A program made the translations under genes and the position numbers. A stretch of DNA of 64,000 bases from Bacteroidota bacterium (GTDB lineage: Bacteria > Bacteroidota > Bacteroidia > Chitinophagales > Chitinophagaceae), in assembly GCA_020161435.1 (NCBI GenBank), contig JAIUNV010000007.1:62001-126000 (forward strand). Reading direction: 5' to 3'. Under the pieces are notes generated by a model. It was given only the letters and a program-made list of their open reading frames with translations. It was not told the DNA's origin and searched no databases. Below are positions 18,414 to 26,384 of this stretch, one piece after another (positions within the stretch are counted from its first letter, which is position 1; each line of letters opens with the position of its first letter).

Positions 18414-18632
18414 ATGGCACGCCAACGCAAACCATATAACTCAAACACAGCCTTCGGCCGCAAAAAAATTAGGGAAGAATTTGAAGTGCGCCGATTAGAA
18501 ATGACACCTGCAGAAAGAAGCAGTAATGATTTTTGGAGTACAGTTATGGTACTGGTACTCATCGTCATGATAGCTGGTTGCGCATACTGCGCCGGCGGCT
18601 CCAAAGGAATGCTCAAAGCACTATCACATTAA
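18414..18632 (+). CDS. Small membrane protein
   Basis: A 72-residue protein with a basic cytoplasmic N-terminal half (MARQRKPYNS, GRKKIREEFEVRRLEM) and one clear transmembrane helix near residues 42-62 (STVMVLVLIVMIAGCAYCAG). It lies between the exonuclease-BRCT gene and the next small gene with short gaps (50 and 9 bases), all on the same strand. I do not recognise the family. The arrangement would suit a membrane-acting partner of the exonuclease cluster, but this is speculation. Confidence 0.55.
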   Translation: MARQRKPYNSNTAFGRKKIREEFEVRRLEMTPAERSSNDFWSTVMVLVLIVMIAGCAYCAGGSKGMLKALSH

Positions 18633-18641
18633 AACAATTCA

Positions 18642-19058
18642 ATGCCACTCATTACAGCAGAGCAGAAAGATGTTTTCATTAAAGTAATCGCTGATAATTC
18701 TGCGCTTTACCATTTATCCAGCGTGGATTTAGTCACATTGAAAAAATACACTGGATTCAATGAAGATGCTTCTCGAGCTATGCTGGAGTATATGCAGGAA
18801 AGGGGATTGATATCTGACTACAACGATTACCGGGTGGAGCTCGCTTATGTTGTAAAAATCGACTTACATGACTTTATACAGTCCGGTGGTTTTACTATGC
18901 GTGAAGTACTGTACGATGTACAGTTGAAAAGAATGCAGCTTGAGATAGATAAATTACTTCTGGACCTAAAGCCCGATCACCTGGACACAGCAAACAAAAT
19001 CGCCGGGGTCGTATCCGGAACCATGTCAGTTTTTCAAGCCTACCTTGCTGGTAGATAA
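18642..19058 (+). CDS. Hypothetical protein, helical
   Basis: A 138-residue protein of unknown function. Its N-terminal 60 residues (LSSVDLVTLKKYTGFNEDAS, then MLEYMQERGLISDY) look like a winged-helix or HTH-like fold. The C-terminal part is a long amphipathic helix (REVLYDVQLKRMQLEIDKLL) and ends in a small Gly/Ser-rich helix. It follows the small membrane protein by nine bases and closes the four-gene KTSC cluster, immediately before the next repeat copy. Confidence 0.55.
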   Translation: MPLITAEQKDVFIKVIADNSALYHLSSVDLVTLKKYTGFNEDASRAMLEYMQERGLISDYNDYRVELAYVVKIDLHDFIQSGGFTMREVLYDVQLKRMQLEIDKLLLDLKPDHLDTANKIAGVVSGTMSVFQAYLAGR

Positions 19059-19326
19059 CTTTGCTCCACCAATCAATTAAGCGAGCTAAAACTATCCGTC
19101 ATCCCGATTCCGAGCATCGGGAGAGGGATACTATCATTCAACGACCAAAATCTTTACCTCACTAGTATAAAAAGGGGCTGCCAGGACAGAGGCTTCATCA
19201 TTCTGTGACTGTTCACTGCTGACAGGAAACATTACATTTACTTTCATGCTCCGCTGCTGGCGAAAGTGTTCCGCCTCTGCGGGTCGCTTTCGCCTTTGTT
19301 GGTATTCCTTTCGGAGTCGCCGTTGC
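19059..19326. other. Spacer with degraded sequence shared with 47.1 kb
   Basis: No convincing gene. Bases near 19285-19345 contain TTTCGCCTTTG and, further on, CGGAG.CGCCGTTGC, ahead of the CCCGAT palindrome. The same order (TTTCGCCTTTG, CGGAGCCGCCGTTGC, CCCGATTGCTATCGG) occurs at about 47056-47112, so this is another dispersed repeat. A further TCCCGAT...ATCGGGA hairpin lies near 19103-19123. Confidence 0.4.
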
Positions 19327-19900
19327 GGTTCCCGATAGCTATCGGGATGGCCGTGCCTGCTCTTCCCTCTGTGTTGCGGGTTGACTTGTTGTGGTAGTTT
19401 TTTTGGGGTTGGTAGGTTGGTAGGTGTGTGGGAGTGGCCTGGCATTATACCCGGTATGACCAACACGCTGCATGGGCGAAGATGGATGGTTTGATGGTAC
19501 GAGCCAAGGTGTTGCATGGGTTAGCATGTACTTTTTGCCTTGATGCAAAAAGTACCAAAAATCCCGATAGCTATCGGGACAAGGCCAACCCGATCCCTCC
19601 AGGCTCCCGATTGCTATCGGGATGGCCGTGCCTGCGCCTCCCTCTGTGTGGCGGGCTGACTTGTTGTAGTAGTTTTTTTGAGTTGGTAGGTTGGTAAGTT
19701 GGTAAGTGTGAGGGCTGGCGTGGCATTATACCCGGTATGACCAAAACGTAGCCTGGGCGAAGCTGGAGCTGGCTGCCCGTACTGCCCAGATTGGCCTGTG
19801 GGCAGATAAACAACCTGTTGCGCCGTGGGAGTGGAGGTATATGCAGTAAATGGTATGGGATGATGCCGCTGTATGAGGTGCTTGTTTCGTGAGCCACGAA
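19327..19900 (+). repeat. Thermonuclease-fragment repeat, copy B (two units)
   Basis: Two tandem units arranged as in copy A. Unit 1 begins with the palindrome TCCCGATAGCTATCGGGA (19329-19346), has a GGTTGGTA tract near 19409-19426, and then a GVAWHYTRYDQHAAWAKMD fragment that runs into the hairpin at 19528-19555 (arms GTACTTTTTGC / GCAAAAAGTAC). Unit 2 repeats the palindrome, the G-rich tract and the nuclease fragment, and ends with the TTCGTG hairpin (19886-19900). The block separates the KTSC cluster from the Iet-like pair. Confidence 0.8.
19712..19849 (+). pseudogene. Thermonuclease C-terminal fragment (copy B)
   Basis: A 45-codon fragment encoding the best preserved C-terminal third of the nuclease: GLAWHYTRYDQNVAWAKLEL, then AARTAQIGLWADKQPVAPWE and WRYMQ before the stop. 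GLAWHY and GLWAD..PVAPWEWR are characteristic of the staphylococcal nuclease family. No N-terminal catalytic half is attached. Confidence 0.75.
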
Positions 19901-19923
19901 CCAAGGCACAGCTAAGCTACCAA

Positions 19924-22479
19924 TTATGATGATATTGGAATTGGGACCGCTATCAGCATTTCGACAGGAGTATAAATGTCTACTTCCTTTACAGGAGTTT
20001 CAATTGAGATAATCAAACTATACCGAACTGATGTATTGTAGCGGTTCAATCTTTTGCGTGTACGGTACCAACCTGCCTTGGGAAAGATGGCTAAATAATG
20101 CCGGTCTGCCAATTCAGCACCGCTTACCGTGAGCATGTCTTTTTTGATAGATCCTTTGTTCCGGACCCTTTCTTTAATGAACCAGTCTTCACCTTTCTTA
20201 TTGGCTGGCATGATTTCTTCTAGTTCATCCTCCTCTTCTAGCACGGATGCTGCCGATACTCTTCTTTGAAAATGATCAAGCGATTCTCCTGGTTTTATGA
20301 GCTTAAAGTCGAGACTGTGTGAGTGATAGGAGAAAGACCTCGCATATTGCCGGTTGCCCGGGTTGGGTTCAATAAAATAGGAGAGCGTAATGGTAATGGT
20401 TGCATTCTTTTCTGCCACTTCATGCAGCAGCACTGCTCTTGGCCAAGGTAGCTCATACAGGTGATATTCATTGTAGCGTACATTGCTTTTTCCCAGTTTG
20501 TATGGAATGATGTGTTCCTGAGCGATAAGCGTCAGAGAATTGTTAGCACTGCTAACGGCTTTCGAAATATTTGGCACACCATATCCTACCGATCGAATCA
20601 ATGATCTTCGTTCATTTTCTGACAAGGTATGAATGGCCTTCCCGGCCAACATGGCTGGTGTCCATTCGGCACTATGAATGAGCAGACCTCTTATGGTCTC
20701 TGGCCATAAGTCAGGATACTGGTGCTGTAGCATAGACGCCATGTTTGCCACCATGGCAGAGGCTCCACTGGTGCCACCAAATGGAATGAAAATATTTCGG
20801 TTGAAATTCTTATCTATTGAAAGTGGGTTTAGTTGATCGTTGTGTAGTAAGTCGTTGCCATCTATTTCCTGGTTTCCCCCTTCCATTACAATGTCCGGCT
20901 TGTTGGGCCACTGGCCTTCCCATGCAGCTGAAGTGCTGTTAAATGGCGACATGCCGCCATAGGGTGCAATGGCAGCGTTAGCGCTGTTGCTCATTTTGTC
21001 CTTTTGGGTAAATGCGCCAACGGTGATAGCGTTGTAAGCCTGGCCGGGGTCTTTTACTGAAGAAATGAAATTATTGTTGGGGTATTGTTGGGGATGATTG
21101 AGCCAAACATTTCCACCGCTCACGATAAATAGCTTTTTCGGATCGCCTTCATAACTGCCACCAAAACACAATTTGTCAATAGCTGCGGCGCTGGATGTGG
21201 GTCGGCCTCCATTGTCCAAATCTTCATTAGTTATTGCCAGGCAATAGACTCTTTGATTATTTGGCCTTTCGGATAGCACTGTATTGCACCCGTCCCGATA
21301 AATGATACCATACAACTTGGCGTCATTGGCTGTGCCAGGCCGCACAATTTTAAATGACTCCACACCATGCACGATGCTGATGCGTGCCGGACTTGCCAAA
21401 GCCTCGGTCAGGTCGCCATAAAAGGCAAGGCCTGCCATACCCGTACCATGTCCACCTCTTTCCCATGAATCAGCCACACCCCAATCAGGATTCCAGGTAT
21501 GTAAGTGATCTCCGGGTATCAATGGCTGTAGCAAGGGGTGCATATGATTGACGCCTGAATCCAATAGGCAGACCAGCACTTTGTCAGGGTCTCCATTTAC
21601 ATCAGTCCGTCTTATTAAGTCATCCAGCCATTCCTGCTTTTCGGTAAAGGTTACAGACCTGTCGGTGATGAAATCATTCAGCTGCTGTGGTTTGCGCAGT
21701 TCTGATAAGGAGTCCAGCAGGAACAAGGATCCGCTAAGCTGCCTCGCACTGGCTTTTACCAACTGCACTATATGCTCGGGAAACTCAAGTGCGCCTACTC
21801 CTAAGTCTGCTCCAGCTAACTGCAGTTGTGTTCGTAGCGTGTCTGCGTTATATGCCTGTTTGTGGAACCATACTTCCCACCAAACTACTTCGTCTTCGGT
21901 TGGAAAGGGTGCTTTTTTTGAACTTTCAGCCCAGAAAGCCGCCAGGGTGGCTAACTGAATGTCTTCAATATTGGCGATTAAGTCATTGGATGCCGGCTTG
22001 CCAGTATCCTCTCCTCTATAGCGTCCGTTTCGCTCCAAATACCTTGTTACCTGCGTAATGAAATGGGAGATGCCACCTTTCTTAAGCATTAGCAACGACC
22101 GATAGCGAAAGTTTGTTTTTGGATCATCGTTGCCATTCTGGGCCTCCCTTTTTGTGGACAGTAGCAGATAATGTGGGTCCTCCACAGTATGGATAAGGCG
22201 CTCAAAGTTTAGTTCATACCCCCAAGGAGAAACAAACTCCACATAAACTACCTCATCCCAACGGATACCATTATCCACCAGCTCATTTCGGGTGGCTTCG
22301 TCTTGTTCAAAACGATTGAGTACCTGTTGCATTTGCTGCAGCAATCGTTGGCCATGCTGCTGCCGATTGCGTACCATTACCTTAAAAGTAGAACCTGTAG
22401 GTCGAGGGTACTTGTATTCCTGAGACTGCTGAAAACGTTGGGGGAGAATGAGGTGTGGTTTCTGAAAAGAGTGGGCCAT
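19924..22479 (-). CDS. ietS: Subtilisin-like S8 protease (IetS-like)
   Basis: An 851-residue S8-family serine protease without a signal peptide. The catalytic triad is visible: D307 (LLDSGVNHMHP), H344 (GGHGTGMAGL) and S571 (GGTSGASAMVA). The usual proline after the serine motif is an alanine. About 290 N-terminal residues and 200 C-terminal residues (beta-rich) flank the catalytic domain. A cytoplasmic subtilase directly behind an AAA ATPase gene is the layout of the ietAS locus, first described as a plasmid-stability system and later listed among anti-phage systems. Its start lies three bases after the ATPase stop, so the pair is coupled. The substrate is unknown. Confidence 0.88.
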   Translation of the reverse strand: MAHSFQKPHLILPQRFQQSQEYKYPRPTGSTFKVMVRNRQQHGQRLLQQMQQVLNRFEQDEATRNELVDNGIRWDEVVYVEFVSPWGYELNFERLIHTVEDPHYLLLSTKREAQNGNDDPKTNFRYRSLLMLKKGGISHFITQVTRYLERNGRYRGEDTGKPASNDLIANIEDIQLATLAAFWAESSKKAPFPTEDEVVWWEVWFHKQAYNADTLRTQLQLAGADLGVGALEFPEHIVQLVKASARQLSGSLFLLDSLSELRKPQQLNDFITDRSVTFTEKQEWLDDLIRRTDVNGDPDKVLVCLLDSGVNHMHPLLQPLIPGDHLHTWNPDWGVADSWERGGHGTGMAGLAFYGDLTEALASPARISIVHGVESFKIVRPGTANDAKLYGIIYRDGCNTVLSERPNNQRVYCLAITNEDLDNGGRPTSSAAAIDKLCFGGSYEGDPKKLFIVSGGNVWLNHPQQYPNNNFISSVKDPGQAYNAITVGAFTQKDKMSNSANAAIAPYGGMSPFNSTSAAWEGQWPNKPDIVMEGGNQEIDGNDLLHNDQLNPLSIDKNFNRNIFIPFGGTSGASAMVANMASMLQHQYPDLWPETIRGLLIHSAEWTPAMLAGKAIHTLSENERRSLIRSVGYGVPNISKAVSSANNSLTLIAQEHIIPYKLGKSNVRYNEYHLYELPWPRAVLLHEVAEKNATITITLSYFIEPNPGNRQYARSFSYHSHSLDFKLIKPGESLDHFQRRVSAASVLEEEDELEEIMPANKKGEDWFIKERVRNKGSIKKDMLTVSGAELADRHYLAIFPKAGWYRTRKRLNRYNTSVRYSLIISIETPVKEVDIYTPVEMLIAVPIPISS

Positions 22480-22482
22480 AGT

Positions 22483-23457
22483 TTATTGTCTTTTCTGTAA
22501 TGCCTGTGTGAGGTGCGCCGTTGATATGGCGGGCAGTTCTTCAATTATCATTTCTTTGATGCCTTCTTCGCAAGCCTGTACAATTTGTGCGTGGTTAAGG
22601 CCTGTGGCCAGCCTGGCTATATCATGCAGGTCAAACCTGGCTTCTTTGGCGAAACCCTGCAGGGAGCGGCTGATCAGATTTTCAATTTCTTCGGTATCTG
22701 GTAGAGGATAAGCAATCACTTCATCAAAGCGGCGGAATAAAGCTTTATCCAGCATGTCGGGCAGGTTTGTAGCTGCAATGATGATGCTGTTGCTTTGGTC
22801 CTTCTCAATGTGGATAAGGAAGCTGTTGAGGATGCGTTTGATTTCGCCGACATCCTGCCCTTTATCGCGGTGGCTACCAATGGAGTCGAACTCATCGAAG
22901 AGGTAAACGCCACGATTATCTACCATGGCTTCAAAAATGAGGCGCAGCTTGGCAATGGATTCGCCCATGAATTTGGAAACGATACCATCGAGGCGCACAA
23001 TGAATACTGGAATGCCCAGTTCACCCGCCAATGCCTGTGCTGTCATGGTTTTGCCTGTGCCGGGCGGGCCCACCAGTAGCAGCTTGCGCTTGGGCTGTAA
23101 ATTGAATTGCTGCAGTTTCTCCCAATGCTTTTGCTCCTTCACCAGCTTTTGCAGCGATTGCGCAACAGGCTTGCTCAACACCATTTCTTTGAGGCGCACC
23201 TGAGGGTAGAACACATCTATTAAATCTTTCAGTTCCCGTTTGGGCTGCAGAATTGGTATGGTCTTGGCCCTGTCGGCATAAGCAACCGACCTGTAGGCTT
23301 TCGCCTTTTCAATCAGCAATTTCAGCTCATGTGCCAGGTTTGTATGCCCTTTGCGGGCTTCCATGGCAGCAATTTGCAAGGCCGATGAAAAGAAACGTTC
23401 TTCATCGCCTTCGCCAAAATAGCGGATCATGCTCTTGATTTGGTCAGATGCTGCCAT
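22483..23457 (-). CDS. ietA: AAA+ ATPase (IetA-like)
   Basis: A 324-residue AAA+ ATPase. An N-terminal helical region (about 1-110) precedes Walker A LLVGPPGTGKT (G130-T137), the pore-loop region KFMGES, Walker B GVYLFDEFDSIG (D188, E189) and sensor-1 IIAATNLPD, with arginine fingers at LFRRFDE. It belongs to the FtsH/katanin-like group that partners S8 proteases in ietAS loci. It probably feeds or restrains the protease. Repeat copies lie beyond both ends of the pair, so the unit may have arrived as a block. Confidence 0.87.
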   Translation of the reverse strand: MAASDQIKSMIRYFGEGDEERFFSSALQIAAMEARKGHTNLAHELKLLIEKAKAYRSVAYADRAKTIPILQPKRELKDLIDVFYPQVRLKEMVLSKPVAQSLQKLVKEQKHWEKLQQFNLQPKRKLLLVGPPGTGKTMTAQALAGELGIPVFIVRLDGIVSKFMGESIAKLRLIFEAMVDNRGVYLFDEFDSIGSHRDKGQDVGEIKRILNSFLIHIEKDQSNSIIIAATNLPDMLDKALFRRFDEVIAYPLPDTEEIENLISRSLQGFAKEARFDLHDIARLATGLNHAQIVQACEEGIKEMIIEELPAISTAHLTQALQKRQ

Positions 23458-23577
23458 ACTGCGAATCTAAAAACTTGTAGGGTATAAATAATTATCAAGA
23501 ATTGCCCAGATGTTAATTTCAATCATTTTCATTTATTGAAAGAGGGTAATTACGAATGATTGAGGCAGAAGATGGAA

Positions 23578-23984
23578 GTACGGATACGGCTGCATGGGAT
23601 TGATTGCCCGGAGGGTAATATGTACTTTTTGCCTTGATGCAAAAAGTACCAAAAAAATCAAGGCAAACCCGATGGCTCCGCCCGTTTTGCCTTGCCTGCT
23701 CCTCCCTCTGTGTGGCGGGTTGACTTTTGTGATTGAGGCTGCTTTTTTGAGGTTGATAAGTTTGGAGATTGGTAAGTTGGTAGGTGTGTGGGAATGGCCT
23801 GGCATTATACCCGTTATGACCAAAACGTAGCCTGGGCGAAACTGGAGCTGGCTGCCCGTACTGCCTGGGTTGGCCTGTGGGCAGATAAACAACCTGTTGC
23901 GCCTTGGGAGTGGCGGTATATGCAGAAAGGGGATGGGATGATGCAGCTGTATTAGGGCCTTGTTTCGTGAGCCACGAAACAAGG
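23578..23984 (+). repeat. Thermonuclease-fragment repeat, copy C
   Basis: A single-unit copy and the clearest example of the layout. The N-terminal nuclease piece VRIRLHGIDCPE (23578-23613) breaks off and is followed by the hairpin at 23622-23649 (arms GTACTTTTTGC / GCAAAAAGTAC), a C-rich part and the GGTAAGTTGGTAGG tract. The C-terminal nuclease piece resumes at 23791. The end is a perfect hairpin, arms CCTTGTTTCGTG / CACGAAACAAGG (23958-23984). It looks as if an element of about 180 bases replaced the middle of the nuclease gene. Confidence 0.8.
23791..23955 (+). pseudogene. Thermonuclease C-terminal fragment (copy C)
   Basis: A 54-codon fragment: GMAWHYTRYDQNVAWAKLEL, then WVGLWADKQPVAPWEWRYMQ and a short extension to the stop. 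It lacks a start codon and the catalytic N-terminal half; a small piece of that half lies about 180 bases upstream. Confidence 0.75.
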
Positions 23985-24174
23985 CGATGGGATTAAAGTT
24001 AGCTTAATACTAAGTGAGTTGTCACGTTGTTAAGTAGTTAAGCAATCGTTTTTGATATAGATTCACCATAAAGTTAGCTTTTCTGCATATTTTTTTGCTA
24101 AAAAGTATAATGCACTGATTATCAATTTGAAAAAAACATGTAACCAATCTGCATTATTATATTTAATAGGACTA
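23985..24174. other. Upstream region of the Argonaute operon
   Basis: A short AT-rich region between the end of repeat copy C and the first gene of the Argonaute operon. The promoter should lie here. A GTATAATG sequence at 24107-24114 is a possible core element, but I could not pair it with a -33 box. A TTG-initiated extension (from 24127) is possible but adds an atypical N-terminus. Confidence 0.35.
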
Positions 24175-24768
24175 ATGAGATATCAATCAATAATTCAATT
24201 AATTGAGATAAAAGACCCAAAAGGCTTAGAAGAATTATATCAAGCCTATGGAAGTAGATTTTATGCCTATGCGGTTCAACGGTGGCATTTAACAGAAGAT
24301 GAAGCTTGGGACGTAGTTTATAAAACATTAGAAACGCTGGTATTAAAGCTTTCCAATTATCAATTTCAATCCCAGGCTCTTTTTGAAGGTTTTTTATTCA
24401 AGGTGTTAGTCAATTTTTTAAGGCAACATTTTAGGAGTAAGAGGAATAGTCATCAGGGTGAAATAGATTTTGTGGATTTGAATAATGAAAGAGAAATGCC
24501 TTACCAGATAAGTAAACAAATCAGCAAATCTGCTTTTTCTGATTATTATAAAACCGAAACAGTAGAGAATCCGGCACTCGTAATGTTAAATGAGGCATTA
24601 AGCAAATTGGAACCACATGAAAAAGATATTTTATTGTTGAGAGCACAGAATTACACTTACGATGAAATAGCCGACTTATTAGGTATTGATAACAACCAAT
24701 TAAAAGTAAAGCATCATAGAGCAAAACAAAAATTACTTAATCTGATTAACGAATCACAAAACAAATAA
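24175..24768 (+). CDS. Sigma-70-like (ECF-type) sigma factor
   Basis: A 197-residue protein with the two-domain plan of extracytoplasmic-function sigma factors. Region 2 covers about residues 15-95 (LEELYQAYGSRFYAYAVQRW through FKVLVNFLRQHFRSKRN). Region 4 covers about 135-185, with an HTH in TYDEIADLLGIDNNQLKVKH. Its ATG at 24175 suits the family. It heads a six-gene operon in which the next gene begins one base after its stop. It may drive its own operon or act as a DNA-binding adaptor. No classical anti-sigma (zinc-finger HxxxCxxC) is seen nearby, although the next protein could take that role. Confidence 0.82.
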   Translation: MRYQSIIQLIEIKDPKGLEELYQAYGSRFYAYAVQRWHLTEDEAWDVVYKTLETLVLKLSNYQFQSQALFEGFLFKVLVNFLRQHFRSKRNSHQGEIDFVDLNNEREMPYQISKQISKSAFSDYYKTETVENPALVMLNEALSKLEPHEKDILLLRAQNYTYDEIADLLGIDNNQLKVKHHRAKQKLLNLINESQNK

Positions 24769-24769
24769 A

Positions 24770-25366
24770 ATGGACGCTCCCAAAAAAATAGATACTCTTG
24801 ATGAAGCACTAAGAGTGATTTTCTTAGAGAGTGCCAAAGACACAGATGCAGCTGGCGTTGGAGTGCAAATATTACTATCTTCTCCGGTATCTGTAAATAT
24901 GAGTGATGAAAAAAAAGCACTCATCATTCAACAATTGAATGCTGTTATTACCTCTTTATCATTTGGACAGCTATTGCAGCTGGCAATGCAAAATCTGAAT
25001 ACAACAGATGAAGTGGTTGCTGAAAAATCTAAGCTTCCCATTACTGTAATAGCAGATTTGAAAAACGATAGCATCTATACAAACAATGTTCCAATAGTTC
25101 TTTTCAAAGGCTTGCTTACAAATTTGAATCTTTCTTTTAAGCCCGTTGAAGAAGCTATCCGTAAAACATTTGAGATGTTGCAAAGCCAAGTTGGAATAAA
25201 GAGCAATAATTTTTCCGGCTTCAGTCCTGCTTTTCGAAAGGGATATTATACATCAAGAGAATTACTTTCAAAAAATGCTCCGAATACAGATGGTAAAGAG
25301 TTATTTGAGAATAAAGAAGCCCTTGATAAATACCTGGCAAGATTAAATGAACTGATGAATAACTAA
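24770..25366 (+). CDS. Unknown protein after the sigma factor
   Basis: A 198-residue soluble protein with no domain I can name. The middle (LPITVIADLKNDSIYTNNVP followed by LNLSFKPVEEAI) has the feel of small XRE-like or anti-sigma-like proteins that follow ECF sigma genes, but no zinc ligands or membrane span are visible. The C-terminus is rich in Lys, Asn and Leu (ALDKYLARLNELMNN). One base separates it from both neighbours, so it is firmly part of the operon. A sigma-modulating role is a guess from its position. Confidence 0.7.
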   Translation: MDAPKKIDTLDEALRVIFLESAKDTDAAGVGVQILLSSPVSVNMSDEKKALIIQQLNAVITSLSFGQLLQLAMQNLNTTDEVVAEKSKLPITVIADLKNDSIYTNNVPIVLFKGLLTNLNLSFKPVEEAIRKTFEMLQSQVGIKSNNFSGFSPAFRKGYYTSRELLSKNAPNTDGKELFENKEALDKYLARLNELMNN

Positions 25367-25367
25367 A

Positions 25368-26384
25368 ATGATGACAGAAAAAGTAAGTTGGTCATATTCT
25401 ACAGTAAATACGCTACGGCAATGTAATAGAAAATATTACTTCGGGAGCGTACTGGCAAACTTTGGGCGTAAAGACCTTTTAAGAAGGAAAGCATATGAAT
25501 TGAAGAAAATGCAAAACCTGGTAATGTGGAAAGGAACAGTAGTAGATAAGTTTATGGAAACAACAGTAATTCCTGCAATCATTGAAAAAAAAGAACTTGA
25601 TTTCAACAGGTTAGGTGACGAAGCTGTGGCCTTGGCGAAAAATCAATTTGATTTTTCAAAATTTCAGATTTATACCGACCCTACTGTTACTAAAACAGAA
25701 GCAGCTAATGAGTTTTGTATCTTGGATATTCATGAGATAGGGAAAATTTATACTGAAGAAGAATTGGCACAAACATATTCGCTGATAAGAGATGCTGTAT
25801 TGAATATACCAACCATCAAAATGCCTGATGGCAAATTGCTGATAGATTTTTTGAAAGAGTGTAATCTATTGTTGCCTAACGTAAGTAACTGGCAGGTTGA
25901 AGTTGAGAAGGCGAGAGTAAAACCCCAGATGGACTTAATTGCTTACCATAACTGGAAACCAGTAGTGATTGATTGGAAGCTTTCCGAAAGTTATGCCGCA
26001 GATTATTCACGTCAATTAATTATTTGTGGTATTACTGTTTATTTGAAAAGACTGGAAAAAACTGATAAGAAGCCTTATGAGTATGCAGATATAAAACTTT
26101 TTGAAGTAAATCTTCTCAAAGGAGTGGTTAAGGAGCATGTCTTTTCCGAAGAAAAGATTAACGATATGATTGATTACATCAATCTTACGAGTAAAGATAT
26201 TGCATTGCTTACAGACACTCCCGATGGGGCGCCTGTAGACATTGAAGATTTTGAATTGACAGATAATGAAGGTTCTTGTAAATTTTGCAACTACCGTTCT
26301 CTATGTTCATTTTTATTGCTAAACGAAAATCAATACGATGAGAAATCATACTTTGAATTTGTACAAAATAACCAACTTGTCTGA
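25368..26384 (+). CDS. Cas4/RecB-like PD-(D/E)XK nuclease with Fe-S-type cysteines
   Basis: A 338-residue nuclease of the RecB/AddB/Cas4 group (PDDEXK_1). The core motifs are all visible: an acidic strand WQVEVE (E178/E180), D189 in QMDLIAYHN, D202-x-K204 in VVIDWKLS and the RecB-type Q216 in SRQLIICG. Cysteines C19 (RQCNRKYYF) and C304, C307, C313 (CKFCNYRSLC) are placed as in Cas4 and AddB, where four cysteines hold a [4Fe-4S] cluster. Its last 47 bases overlap the start of the Argonaute gene, so the two are translated together. It is a likely DNA nuclease working with the Argonaute, perhaps for guide making or target degradation. Confidence 0.87.
   Translation: MMTEKVSWSYSTVNTLRQCNRKYYFGSVLANFGRKDLLRRKAYELKKMQNLVMWKGTVVDKFMETTVIPAIIEKKELDFNRLGDEAVALAKNQFDFSKFQIYTDPTVTKTEAANEFCILDIHEIGKIYTEEELAQTYSLIRDAVLNIPTIKMPDGKLLIDFLKECNLLLPNVSNWQVEVEKARVKPQMDLIAYHNWKPVVIDWKLSESYAADYSRQLIICGITVYLKRLEKTDKKPYEYADIKLFEVNLLKGVVKEHVFSEEKINDMIDYINLTSKDIALLTDTPDGAPVDIEDFELTDNEGSCKFCNYRSLCSFLLLNENQYDEKSYFEFVQNNQLV

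Noticed and set aside
25368-26384. Cas4-like protein as a sign of CRISPR-Cas
   Set aside because: No repeat-spacer array and no other cas gene lies in the window. RecB-like nucleases occur in many other contexts.
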